A stretch of 64,000 nucleotides of DNA from assembly GCF_000687475.1 (NCBI RefSeq), contig NC_057318.1, positions 1-64,000 of the forward strand, in the 5' to 3' direction. This document shows, piece by piece, positions 34,690 to 46,700 of this stretch (position 1 is its first letter; each line of letters begins with the position of its first letter). The notes under the pieces are model-generated. The model had not been told where the DNA came from. It was given only the letters and a program-made list of their open reading frames with translations, and did not search any database. The DNA is from Ustilaginoidea virens. Taxonomy: Eukaryota; Ascomycota; Sordariomycetes; Hypocreales; Clavicipitaceae. Made by a program: the position numbers and the translations under genes.

Positions 34690-37600
34690 CGCCGCCTTTT
34701 CTGCCCTACTATACAATGGTCCCCCCCCTTCCCCTATATGCCCCCCCGCTAAATCCTACGGGAGGGCAGGGGAATGCCGATAAGGGTAAGGGTGATAAGA
34801 AGAGCGGGAATTAATAAATATAGGAATAGGGCTAGAGTTACTAAGAACGAAAAAAATAAATGCTAAAACTTATTAGATTGCTTTACTAGAAAAGAAAAGG
34901 ATTAGTTTTTTTTTTTTTTTTTGTATTATTAGACGATATTAAGGTTATAGGTCTGAAATCCGATCCCGAAGCTATATAGGTCTATTATATATCTGAATAT
35001 CCCTCTATTTGGCTTTAAATGCCTTTTATGCCGCTATCTCTAAGAAGTTCTTTAGGGGTTTCTATATAGGTAAGTCGTATCTTTTCTATTTTATAAGTAT
35101 ATTGTGGTTCTGCCCTTAACCTCGAATATTCTTTATAGTTAAAATCTCTTCTACTTTATATTTCTTATATAGCCGATTAGAGTCCTAAGGTAGTACAAGT
35201 AGGGGATTAAGTTATATATCGGTTATCTCTTAGCTTAGTAGTAGGTCGAAAGCCGCTTATTCGACTAAATTAATATAAAAAACTAGGTAAATACCCTATA
35301 GGATATCGAGTCGGATATTAAGTAGAGATAATATAGCTGTAACTATATATTTTGCCGAGACCTAGTCGAGCTTTTTATAAGGCCGGTTTATCTTAATATT
35401 GCGTAAGGTAAGCTATACCTAATCCCTAACTTAAAAATATTCTACCGGATGGCGCGAACGGTTAGTTATATCCTACTACTGCTATTATATAAAGGCGATA
35501 GTAGCCTAGGCTATTTCTTATCCCTTATAGAGGGTGGCTAAAAATAGGGCGGTTTACCCTTTTAGGGTTATTAAACTCGGTATTATATCTAGAGGCAATA
35601 TAACTATTAGAATATTAAATCTATTAAGGAGCCGATTAAGACTAAAACTAATTACTAATAATATCTGGTTATTTAATACTAGTTGATATACTATAAGGTG
35701 TTTTAGCTAGTTATATTAGTCAAAGGAGACTATAATATATAAGATAGCCTAGACCTCTTAGTTTATCTATTTTATGCTGCTATTAGTCTAAGGGTGATAT
35801 ATAGTCGAGAAGAGTTATTCGGTCCCGACTAAATTATAAAGTATAGTCTAAAATTATCCTATTTAGTTAGACCTTTAGTCGCTAATAATTTCTTTAGGGA
35901 ACCTATAGAAATGCCACTAGTACTATTAGAACTATTCTATATAGTCTTCTGCTTTTATAGAGTATATTACCTTAAGCTAGATATACTTCGATAGGCGATT
36001 AGTAATAACTATAAGGAATCGCGGGTCGGATATATTGTATATGGGAAGATCTATTATAAAGTCGATGGAAATCTATAATTAAAATCGGTCTAGGATAGAT
36101 AATAGCTATAGTAGGCCTTGGCGTAATTATCGGCTCTTATATACCCTACGGTATCAGCAATTCTAGATATATCTTACTACCGCTAAAGATATATTATCGA
36201 AGTGGTAGTCTTAATATAATAATTAGAATATAGTATTCTTCCCTAAATGGCCTATAGTAGGTGATTTATAGTATTACTATATAACCGTAGTAGTTAGGGG
36301 TTTAAAAGATAGGAGTTATATCTGCCCCCGATAGAGAAGCGCGCTATAGGCATTTAGGGTGTAATCTATAATTTATTCTTTTATTAAAGCCTCGGTTAGA
36401 AAGCATTTTTCGCCTTTCGCTATTACTTCCTAGCGTGCCCTATATGTTTTATCTTTAGCTATAGCCTAATCTTAGAGTGCCTAAAGGTAAGAGTCGGCGA
36501 AAATGCGTAAGCTATTAGATAAGCTAAATCCTAAAAGTATAACTATAGGAACCAGTTCGGTAGTTAAGTCTAGATAGAATACTAAAATCGATAATGGTTT
36601 TAAGATCTAGCTAATCTTTAGTATTATACTGCTGGCTTTTTATTCCTATTAAGATAAGGCGTTTAAGTATTAAGCCTGCGACCCCGGCCTATACTAAAGA
36701 TAGAAATTAAAAATCGCTAGTATTTCGGCCTATTTAGCCTGCCGTTTTAATATCTTATAGGGTCGAATAAAGTATTTTAGATTCTTATAGTTTATAAGGA
36801 TAATAAATAGGGAGGCTACCGATTAGAGTTTAGCTAATTACGCCTTAAGATAAAAGATAATAGTAAAGAGCTCTTTATCGTGAATTATATAGTTCCGTTT
36901 GGTATCTATTAGGCGTATAAAATAATATATAATAGGGTAGAAGATTTTATCCTCCCTAATTTAAGAGAGGTAGCTACTAAAAGCGGTATTAAAGCTATCT
37001 ACTTTAAGAATTATCTCTTTATTAGGGTCCTATTAAGCGAAAACTAGGTATAAAATAAAGTAATTCTTAAGCGTTTGAAATGCCTCTTCTTCTTTATCTA
37101 ATTATTAGAAGGGAACCCCCTTTTTTATTAATTTAATTAAGGGTTTAGCGAATCGAAAGAAATTAGGGATAAAATCGCAATAAAAATTTATAAAGCTAAA
37201 GAAGCTTTAGACCCCCTTTAGTTTTATAGGGGCTTTTTAGTTCTAAATAGCCTTAATCTTTTTGGGGTTTAGGCAGATCTCTTTTCCTACTATTATAATA
37301 TAACCTAGATATTAGACCTCTATTATAGCAAAATTATGCTTCTCTAAGTCTAGGTTAAAACCGGTATCTTAAAGTCGTTAGAGTATATCCTTAATGCATC
37401 CTATATAGTCCTCCCTCGATCTTAAGGTATAAATAAGGATATTATTAAGGTATATAGTCGCGAAATCGCTAAGTATATTCCCTAAGGCCTTATTAATATA
37501 TTATTAGAATATTATAGGGGCTTTAGTAAGGCTAAAAGGCGTTATAAACCACTTAAAGAGGCCAAATCGTATATAGAATATAGTAAGGTATTCGTCGCCT

Positions 37601-39894
37601 TCTGCAATATAGATTTTATAGAATGCTATATATATATCGACCTTAGTAAACCACTTTGCTTAGGATAAAGATTATAGGGTCTCCTTAATTAGTAAAAGGG
37701 GGTATCGGTCTTAGGCTATAACCTTATTTAGGGCTCGATAATCTATATGAAAATACCACCCTTTATTCCCCTTCCTAATTAGGAGGACTAGAGCTACTAC
37801 CGATAAAAAGCTTGCCTAAATCTATCCTTTATTTATAAGGTTAGTTACCTATCTTAAAACCTTAAATAGCTAGTCCCGCGGTATATTATATAATAGGCCC
37901 TAAGGTAGGTCTAATACACTCCTATTTAAGGCCTTCTTAAGCCGAATATAATAGTCTAATATACCCTAGTATAAAGGAAAGCTAGAGGCCTTTTCTTTAT
38001 TAAATAGGTCGTTAAATTCCTATAACTCTAGGGGTAGTACCTATAGCTTCTATAGAGATAATATAGAATCTTAATATAGCGGAAGCATAATATAGAGGAT
38101 ACGCATTATCTTTTATAGGCTTATAGTAATAAAAGAGGTCGATTGGTCTTTAGAATACTTCGCCTGCCGAAGTATACTATAAAAGACTGAACTAAGAATA
38201 TTAACCGCAGTAGGGCTAGACTACTATACTACTGATTCCTAAATAATAAGATTGCCTACCGCTCTGATTTATATCTAATATCGTTTCGCTTATAATATTA
38301 TATTATAGTATTCTATCTAAAGGAGACTTAAGATAATATTATAGGTAAGGCCTAGGATTATATAAAGTATAACTATAGAAGGCCAGCCATTAATATTAAT
38401 ATCTATGCGAACGATATATATAATAGAGGAAGTCGCTTCCTTATATTCCCCTAAACGGCTTTAAATCTTTATTACTATTCTAATTTTCCTGCGTTATAAT
38501 AGGCGGATAGGTTAGAGACCTAACTATTATACTATTTTTTTACTTATAGTGCTATAGTAATTATAACCCGAGTCGATTAAGGTATTAATAAAGGTATAAG
38601 ATTTATATAATATTAGTACTAAAAAGGGGTGCCTATCTATACGTTCTATAATCTCTTTTATCTCCCTTATATAAAGTCCTTTTTGTAATCGATCGGAGTT
38701 TTTAGTATATACTTTACGCCCTCTCGCGAGATTAAGCTTAAGGGCTATTCTTTTCCCTAAGTATTATTGCTATTATTATCCTTAGCGGCCTAAGAGTCTA
38801 CTATAGCCACCTTAACTATTTCCAGTCTATAGGCCTTTTGCAAATAGCATTTCTATATATAGTAGGTGGAAGCACTATAATAAAAGTATAGATCCTTCTC
38901 CTATTGCTTATTAAAGACCTCTTATAAGACCTATTTAGCTATATGTTGCTTACTCTTTAAAGCAAATTAGTTAATACCTATTATCTGCATATCACCCTCT
39001 ATATCCTGGTTATTATTTTATTAATTGTAAAGAGGATTAGAATAGCGCTTAATTATTATACTAATCTTAAGGTTAATAGCGATCTAACGATAGCAGTTAA
39101 TTGCTAGATAGTAATTATTATAGGAGACCCTAAGTCTTATAATCTTATCGGCTATCCTAGTATTTAATGCAGAATAAAAGTATTTGAGTTTTACTTCTTT
39201 AGGCTAGCTAATTCCTCCTATAAGTATTAGCTTTTCTTTAAACTAGATAAAGAAGGCGGCAAAAGGTTCTTTAGGGCCTTAGCGTAAAAAGTACTTAAGT
39301 TTAGTAATTATACGATCCTATTAATATAGATCCTTAAAGAGATATTAGAGGTATTTAAAGAACTTTATTATATTATAATCATAGGCCTCGCTATTCTTAA
39401 AAAAGGCTGCAACTTATAATTAGACTATAGAAGACAGGTTCTAAAAGATAAATATCTACTGCATCTTTTCATCCCTAATAAAGTCCTTATCGACCTTAAG
39501 TTTATATTGTATAAAAGTTTGCCAGGCTATAAATATTATCTTTTTGCTATTAAAAGGGTCCCCTATCGGGATCGGCTTATACTTAGGTTGGGTATAAGCC
39601 GCATCGAGAGTAGTAGGGGGGATAGGTCCGCCCTATTATATCACTAGGATTGGTTAGTATTCCAATTAGGGTTTACTCGCCTGCTCTGCGAGATAGGCCT
39701 ATAAAGAGTTTATCTGCGATTAAATCTATTGCATTCCCTTAGAAAGTTGCTGTATTTAGGTGTGTGTATTACGTCGGGGGCGCTGCTGCCCTATGCCGTC
39801 TGCCCCTGTTTTATTAGGCATGCTTATTTCGATGTCGTATAATACTTGCATTATTGGTTCTATAATACGGGGTTATAATAGCAAGGCTGAGAGA
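34690..39894 (-). pseudogene. Gypsy-1 inverted gag-pol copy
   Basis: About 5.2 kb, reverse complement of 27385-32600: the integrase end lies at the left and gag at the right. It has diverged from the forward copy mainly by transitions, so RIP acted on both. Together with the forward copy it forms a giant inverted repeat flanking about 2.1 kb. Confidence 0.82.
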
Positions 39895-39951
39895 GTCTAT
39901 TTAATATATATTACTAACGCCTATTCGCAGCCGCCCTAGGGCCAGTCCGGC
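39895..39951 (+). repeat. Gypsy-1 internal LTR fragment (last part)
   Basis: Forward-orientation LTR tail (GCCTATTCGCAGCCGCCC and following) that stops about five bases before the LTR end. The join to the inverted gag lies at a shared GTCTATTTAA, and the join to the 3' module at a shared CCG. Confidence 0.75.
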
Positions 39952-41529
39952 CGCCAGCCTGTCGGGACCCGGTAGTTAAGGCAGAGGGAATAATAGTCGT
40001 TATAGGCGCAGCGGGAGTCGACCCGCCTATATTGGCAGCCGGGGCATACGCAGAAAGGGCCGTTATAGTATGCTCTTATACTATAGCCTATAGTTTATCC
40101 CATTAACGATATAGTATATTAAACTCAAGGCGAAGATAGGCTTTTCGGCCTAGGATATCTCCTACCTTCGGATGGGCGGCCTCCTTAATACTTTATTTCT
40201 TTTGCGCCATATAGACGATACGCTTCGTCACCTGCTACAGTTAGGGATTTATCGATATTATACGCTCGCACTAGATATACATTTTATATTTCTAATAGCA
40301 TTAAATATAAGCCTAGGAGCGACTGGACTGCATATAGACGATATATTCTCTGATATCTATAGTATACTGCGTGTAGGCAATATAGGCATACTCTACCTCC
40401 TCGATATCGTTAGTACTTAATCCCTTAGAATCCCCCTAGATAAGGAACTCTCTTATAGCGCGCTTCTTTTATAACTGCCGATATAACGATCTAGTAGTAG
40501 GCAAGGGCAGCATTTTCCTAGCGCGCGAAAGGGTCTAGGGCGTAATAGCAGACGAGGAGGGAGCTAATATTACTCTAGATGGGATCTTAGGGGTAATAGC
40601 CATTAAAGAAAAAGCTTTTATTAGTATTACCCCTATTAATAATAAGACTTTTGCATAAGAAGGGGCAGGAGAATAAAAAGGCGATAATAGGGCTCCTACA
40701 TTAGGCAATAAGGGCTCTACCGGACTCTCGTTATTATTAGAAATAATAATAAGCTTAGAGCTAGGGGGGGAAATATGCGATTATCCTAAGGAAGGTATAG
40801 ACTATAGCGGCCGTAATAGCATTTTTAGCTAGGAACCTTCTCTACGCCTAGCACTTCTAGAGCCTCCGGCAGATGCTTAGGATAGACCTAATAGGGTTAT
40901 AGGAGGGTCCTAGGCAATAGGTATATTCCTATCCACTAGTCCTTTAGATGATATAGCGACGAATCCGATGTAATAGTAAACGGGGGGGGGACCTAAATAC
41001 CTATTAGTACCAGACGATTTATTATACGGACCCGATATAAACGATCTAAGAACTTTCGATAGTATAACTCCATTAGTAGGGACGATTCTCACGATAGTAG
41101 TAATGCCGTAGACTTACTATTAAGAATAATAGCCTTAGTAATAATAGGCATAGGGACGGAAAGAGGGAGAAAGAAGTGCAAAAGAGAAGTAAATAAAAGA
41201 AAAAGCCTTAGTATAGACAGATTTCCGACCGACAGCTAATAATAAAATTTTTCTACTTCGCGATAGCTGCAATATAATTCCTTCTAGCTAATAGTACTAC
41301 AACCGGCTTCGATAAGATTCTATTACGTCTGCCTAAAGCATACCGACTCTAGCCCCCGCTATATTTACATCGGTTATATATTGGCATATCTACACGCCCG
41401 ATTATTATCCTATATATCTAATTGAGGTTATTTTCGAGGGCTATAAGAAGTTTTAATTAGGGGGCGATATATGCAGGGGATAATATCGGATGGTTTATTC
41501 TTCCGCCTCTGAGGAGGAGGAGGGGGGTA
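39952..41529 (+). other. Gypsy-1 extra 3' module (copy 2)
   Basis: Corresponds to about 32925-34509, so it lacks the first ~330 bp of copy 1. It is less eroded: open at 40172-40420, giving a hydrophobic 82-codon stretch. That stretch could be chance, since a different frame is better shared between the copies downstream. Ends in the purine tract GAGGAGGAGGGGGG before the LTR. Confidence 0.55.
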
Positions 41530-41773
41530 TATTACGGGCTCGGGCTATACCCGTGCCATAATATAGCTAGGACTCAGGCTGCGCCCGCGTCTAGCCTAAG
41601 AAGGGCAATAGACGGAGTTATAGGATTATACTAAGACTCCGATATATATTATAATCGGGATATAAATAGACTAGATAGAAGGTTCCTACTTAGATCCTTT
41701 TCCTTCCTCTTTAGTCTATTTAATATATATTACTAACGCCTATTCGCAGCCGCCCTAGGGCCAGTCCGTTACA
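41530..41773 (+). repeat. Gypsy-1 right LTR
   Basis: 244 bp, TATTACGGGC (RIP-altered) to CCGTTACA, followed by the GTATC target duplication. Confidence 0.87.
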
Positions 41774-41778
41774 GTATC

Positions 41779-41874
41779 TTTTCTATGCCGTTACCTTACT
41801 GCAATTTTACCATTCTACTGCGTTTATTTTTCGCATACTACATTATCTTAGCAGGCGAAAACCCGTTGTTTGAC
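41779..41874. mobile_element. Small non-coding insertion (right part)
   Basis: Remainder of the ~560-bp insertion that starts at 26671, separated from it by Gypsy-1. It ends GTTTGAC just before Copia-1b gag resumes. Confidence 0.4.
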
Positions 41875-43450
41875 ATCCCATAACCCAGGTCGGTCTAGGT
41901 TTATCGGTATTCCTATTAAAACCGTCCGTTTATCGGCTTAGGTAGGTCGATATTGGCGGGAAGGGCCAGGTGCTGTGCCTATTTTTAGCATTATCGAATG
42001 AGGCGTTTAGGCCTATAGGCCGCGATACCGCGATTTATGATATCTGGTATTAATGGCGGCATTAGCTTAAAGGGTATTATCCTTAGGGTCCTCTATTAAA
42101 GGAAGCATATTATCGGGGCGTATGACCCGACCTCTAATAGGCATGCTATAACCTTAAGGGGTATTAAGGTAGCTGCCTTAGTTAGCCCGGCTAAGGGTAT
42201 AATCCCTAGGGCGATATATTTCATCGGGTTGGTCTTATAGGCTATAATTATCGGCTGTTATATATTGTTATTGATGATAGGAGCTTTCCCCTATTTTGAA
42301 TAGCGGTCTATTGTAAATAAGCGTCTTCCCTTTTGGTTATTAGGACCGGCCCCTTTCTTCTTCAGTAGGGGCATAAGGCTTTTTTAATATAAAGGGGGGG
42401 ACGATAGGTTATTGTGATTATAGTCGTGCTATTAGTATTGCGAAGTCCCTTAGCGTTAATAGGGCTTATAATTGCCGTAGCAAGAGCCTTAGCGAGGGTA
42501 TTCGCATAACTGTTGTGGGTGCTCGTGATGATAATAATTATTATGATAGGGGCCTTATGCGTGTGTGTGAAGGCGTATTTTAAAGCATTTATATCTCTTT
42601 CTTAGTATTACCAATAGGTAGTGAGGCTTTCCTAGTAGGGTTAAGCCGGGATAAGAATATATTGCGAGCAAATTGCCGGGTTATTTCCTCATAAGGCTAT
42701 TATGGGTTTTATTGCTGTTGAAGGTATTTAAAGAGGGTTGGTGTTATTAGGAAACCTAATGCTCCAACGTATATGCCGCGTTCCCGTAATATTGAACGGA
42801 AATACTATAGAACCTAATTGTTAATACGGCCGAATAGGGCTTTATTCTACTCGCTATAATCCTTGCGGAATTATTCCTAAAGATTATCATCTAGGTATGT
42901 GTTTTCCTTATAGGTATTTATAAGAAAGGCGATATAGTTGTGTAGCTATACATTCGTGGCATTATTAAGGTCGATAGGCTCTATCGCGTTAAGCTAATTA
43001 TTGTTAAAGAATAAGGCGAATCGTTATATCCTCTTAGGTAGCTCTTATAGTTATTATAATGATAATGATAATAAGGCTATAGTATTAAGAAGAGGGTTTG
43101 AAAGGGGGGGGGATATATTGTAAGGAGTGTAAGATTCACTCTTGCAAGGAGTATAAGATTCGAGAGGGCTTTTACTATAATAGTAAAAGAAAGAAGGGGG
43201 TAGAATAGGAAGAGGTTATAAATCGTTCTTCCTAGATACTAAAGGTATCTTTAAAGATCGTAATATTTAGCGTATCTTATTCTTCCTTATGATAGACGAG
43301 GGGAAGGAGAGGTTATAAATCGTTCTCCCTCTAATTAGTACAGCTGAAATTGCTTGACTGCCTCTTTATAGCTAATATCTTGCTGATCTATAATGCACCG
43401 TCTTTACGGGATATTATCCTATAAGTGGTGATATTACCACCACTAATTAG
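41875..43450 (-). pseudogene. Copia-1b gag piece and leader (right)
   Basis: Continuation of the reverse-strand Copia-1 gag from 26670. It runs through the gag start (about 42600-42900) and the leader (about 43080-43440) to the LTR at 43451. Degenerate, no usable frame. Confidence 0.75.
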
Positions 43451-43529
43451 TATTGATATAAACTCGGGGTACCCAGTTATATATAGGGTTGCGCGCGTGG
43501 TATTATATACCGTAAGATTACTAAGTAAA
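43451..43529 (-). repeat. Copia-1b 5' LTR, left part
   Basis: First 79 bp of a Copia-1 LTR (TATTGATATAAACTCGGGGT and following), interrupted by Gypsy-2. The last five bases are the GTAAA target site. The rest is at 49172-49408. Confidence 0.83.
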
Positions 43530-43781
43530 TGTGAAGGACTGGCCCTAGGGCGACTGCGAATAGGCGTCAAATATATATATTGAATAAACTAAAGAGCAAA
43601 GGAAGGAGCCCGAATAGGAGTCCCTCCGAGGCCTACTTATCCGTATATGGCGCGGGCTAGAGCCCTAGCATTACCCCTATAGGCCCGCGCGTCTGCCTTA
43701 TATAATCCATCCTAGACTAGGCACGGGCGCAGCCCGAGCCCTAGCCAATCTATGACACGGGCATAGCCCGAGTCTGTAATA
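43530..43781 (-). repeat. Gypsy-2 3' LTR
   Basis: 252 bp; left LTR of the reverse-strand element. Nearly identical to 48915-49166, differing by scattered transitions. Confidence 0.9.
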
Positions 43782-43799
43782 TACCCCCCTTCTCTAGGA

Positions 43800-46700
43800 A
43801 AAATTTTATCCGTTTCTATATCGGGGTTACAATAGGGTTCGACCGGGCCTATTATATTTCCGAATATCCCCCTATTTATCCTCAAATGCCTCCCGCGCCG
43901 TAGTATCCTCGAAGTTCTTAAGGGGCTCCTAAAATAGCAAATCGTATCCCTTCTATTTCATTAGAATATTACGCTTTCCACCCCAGCCCTAAGCGTTTTT
44001 CGCGGCCAATATCTCCTCAACCTTAAATTCCTTATGCAGGGTATTAGAGTCCTCTAGTAGGACCAATAGGGGACTAGGCCTAATATCTATAAGGACTTAG
44101 CTTAGCAGCGGGTCGATAGCGGCACATTCTATAAGATCAACATAAAAGACTAGGTAAATACCATTAGGGACATCGAGTTAGATATTAAATAGAAATGGAA
44201 CGGCTATAATAGTATATTTCGCAGATACTTAATCGAGCTTCTTATAGGGCCGGTTAGTTTTAATATTCTATAAGCTTAGCTAAATACGATCCCCGACTTA
44301 GTAACGTTCTGCTAGACGTTAGGAACGGTTCGTTGCATCCTACTGCCGCTATTAAGTAAAAGCGATAGCAGCCTAAGCGAGTTCGCCCCCCTCCTATATT
44401 ATAGCCAGGAAGCGTGCTACTCGCCCCTTAGGGGTAGTTAAACTTAGCGTAATATCGGGGGGAGGTGCCACAATAAGAGAGTCGAAACCATTTAGGAGGC
44501 GGTTTAGACTATATCTAGTAACTAAAGAAGTACGGTTATTTAGAGCGTATTAATAAGTTGCAAGATATTAGGGCCAGTCGTACTAGTCGAATGCTACTTT
44601 AATGCGTAAGATAGCCTATACCTCCTAGTTTATATGCTTTATACTACTATTAGTCTATAGGTGGTATATAGTCGAAAGGAGTTATTTAGTCCCGATAGCC
44701 TTATATATCGTAGTCTAGAATTAGCCTACCTAATCCGAGCCTTTATCGCTAATAATCTAAGTAGGGAATCTATAGTGCTGCTATTAGCAGTCGAGAAACC
44801 GTTCTATATAATCTTCCGCTTATATTAAGTATATTGCCTTAAGCTAAACGTATTTAGATAGGCGGTTGGTAATAACTATTAGGTAATATGGGTCGGAGGC
44901 ATTATAGGCTAGAAGGTTAGTTATAAAGTTAATAGAGATTTAAGACTAAAAACGATCTAGGATTAGTAAGGGCTAGAGTAGGCCTTATCGTAATTAATGG
45001 CTCTTATACGCCCTACAGTATTAGTAATTCTGAATAAACCGAGCTATTTTAGATAATATACTATTAAAGTAGTAGTCCTATTGGAAGAGTTAGAAGGTCG
45101 TATTCTTCCCTAGGTGCCCTATAGTAGGGGAGTTATAGCATTATTGGATTATTATAGTTATTAGCGGTTCGAACGAAAGGAGCTAAGTCCGGCCCTAGTA
45201 GAGTAGCGCTTTATAGGCATTTAGGGTATAATCCGCGATCTACTCTCTAGTTTTTGCCTTTATAGGGAATTATTATTCTCTATTCGCTATAGCCTTCTAC
45301 TAGGCCCGATATAGTTCATCCTCGGCTATAGCCTAGTCCTAAAGCGCCTATAGGTATATATCGGTAAAGACCTAAGAGCTATTAGGTAGGGAGACTCTAA
45401 TCGATAGAGCTGCTATTAGTATATCTTCTATTATACCTAGGTCTATAGTCGGCCGATTTGCTATTAGGTCCGGCTAGACCTCTATTAGGTCTGCCTCTAT
45501 AGTAGAGATAAATAGTAGTTAAAAGACTTAGCTAAACCTTAGTACTATGCCATCTGCCTCTTACTCCTATCGTAAGAGTGCATTAAGGTATTAGGCCTAT
45601 AAGCCGGGCCGGTACTAAAGGTAGAAGTTAAAAAGGGCTAATATCTTAGCCTATCGCGCCTAGTATTCCAATATCTCCTTTAGTCGGGCGAAGTACTTAA
45701 GGTTCTTATAGTCCGTAAGGATTATAAATAGGGTAATAATAAAATAGAATTCAGCCGACTACGCCTTAAGGCATATAATAATAGTAAGTAGCTCTTTATC
45801 GTAGATAGTATAATTCCATTTAGCCTTTGTAAGCCGTGCCGAATAGTATATAACTAGGTAGAGCACTTTATCCTCCCTAATCTAAAAGAGGTAGCTACCG
45901 AGAGCTATACTAGAGCTATCTGCCTTAAGGATTATTTCCTTTTTAGGGTCTTATTAGGCGAGGACTAGGTATAAGATAAAGCACTATTTAAGTGCTTAAA
46001 AAGCCTTTTCTTCCTCTTTAAGCTATTAAAAAGGAATACCCTTTTATATTAATCGAACTAGGGATTTGGCTAAATAAAAGAAATCTAGGATAAAATCGCG
46101 GTAGAAGTTTGTGAAACCTAAAAAGCTTTAGACGCCCTATAATTTCGTAAGGGCTTCTTACTCCTAGATCGCCTTAATCTTCTTAGGGTCTAAGCAGATC
46201 TTTTTCCCTACCATTATAATATAGCCGAAGTAATATACCTCCTTTACTATAAAGTTATATTTATCTAGATCTAGATTTAGACCGGCATTTTATAGGCATC
46301 TAAAGATAACCCTAATATAATCTATATATTCCTTCTATAAGCCGCCGGTATAGACTAAAACATCGTTTAGGTAAGCAATAGTAAAATCCCCTAATAAGTC
46401 CCCTAAGGCCCTATTAATATAATGTTAGAATATTGTAGGGGCCTTAATTAGGCTAAAAGGGGTTATTAACCACTTAAAGAGGCTAAAGTAGGTCCGGAAT
46501 ATAGTTAGGTATTTATCGCCCTTAGCGATATAGATCTTATAGAATATAGTATAGATATCTACTTTTATAAACTACTTTGCCTAAGATAGGGAGTATAATA
46601 TCTCTTTAATTAAGGGAAGGGGATACCAATCCTATGCTATAACCTTATTTAGGGCCCGGTAATCTATATAAAAATACTATCTGCTATTCGCCTTTCTCGC

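Larger units (their letters stand above)
27134..41773 (+). mobile_element. Gypsy-1: 14.6-kb rearranged chromovirus-type unit
   Basis: Bounded by two 244-bp LTRs (27134-27377 and 41530-41773) and a perfect target duplication GTATC (27129-27133 and 41774-41778), so it behaves as one insertion. Inside are: forward gag-pol (about 27378-32590), a 3' module (32590-34509), the first 180 bp of an LTR (34510-34689), an inverted gag-pol copy (34690-39894), the last part of an LTR (about 39895-39951), a second copy of the 3' module (39952-41529) and the closing LTR. A standard copy would be about 7.5 kb. All genes are RIP-damaged. Confidence 0.85.
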
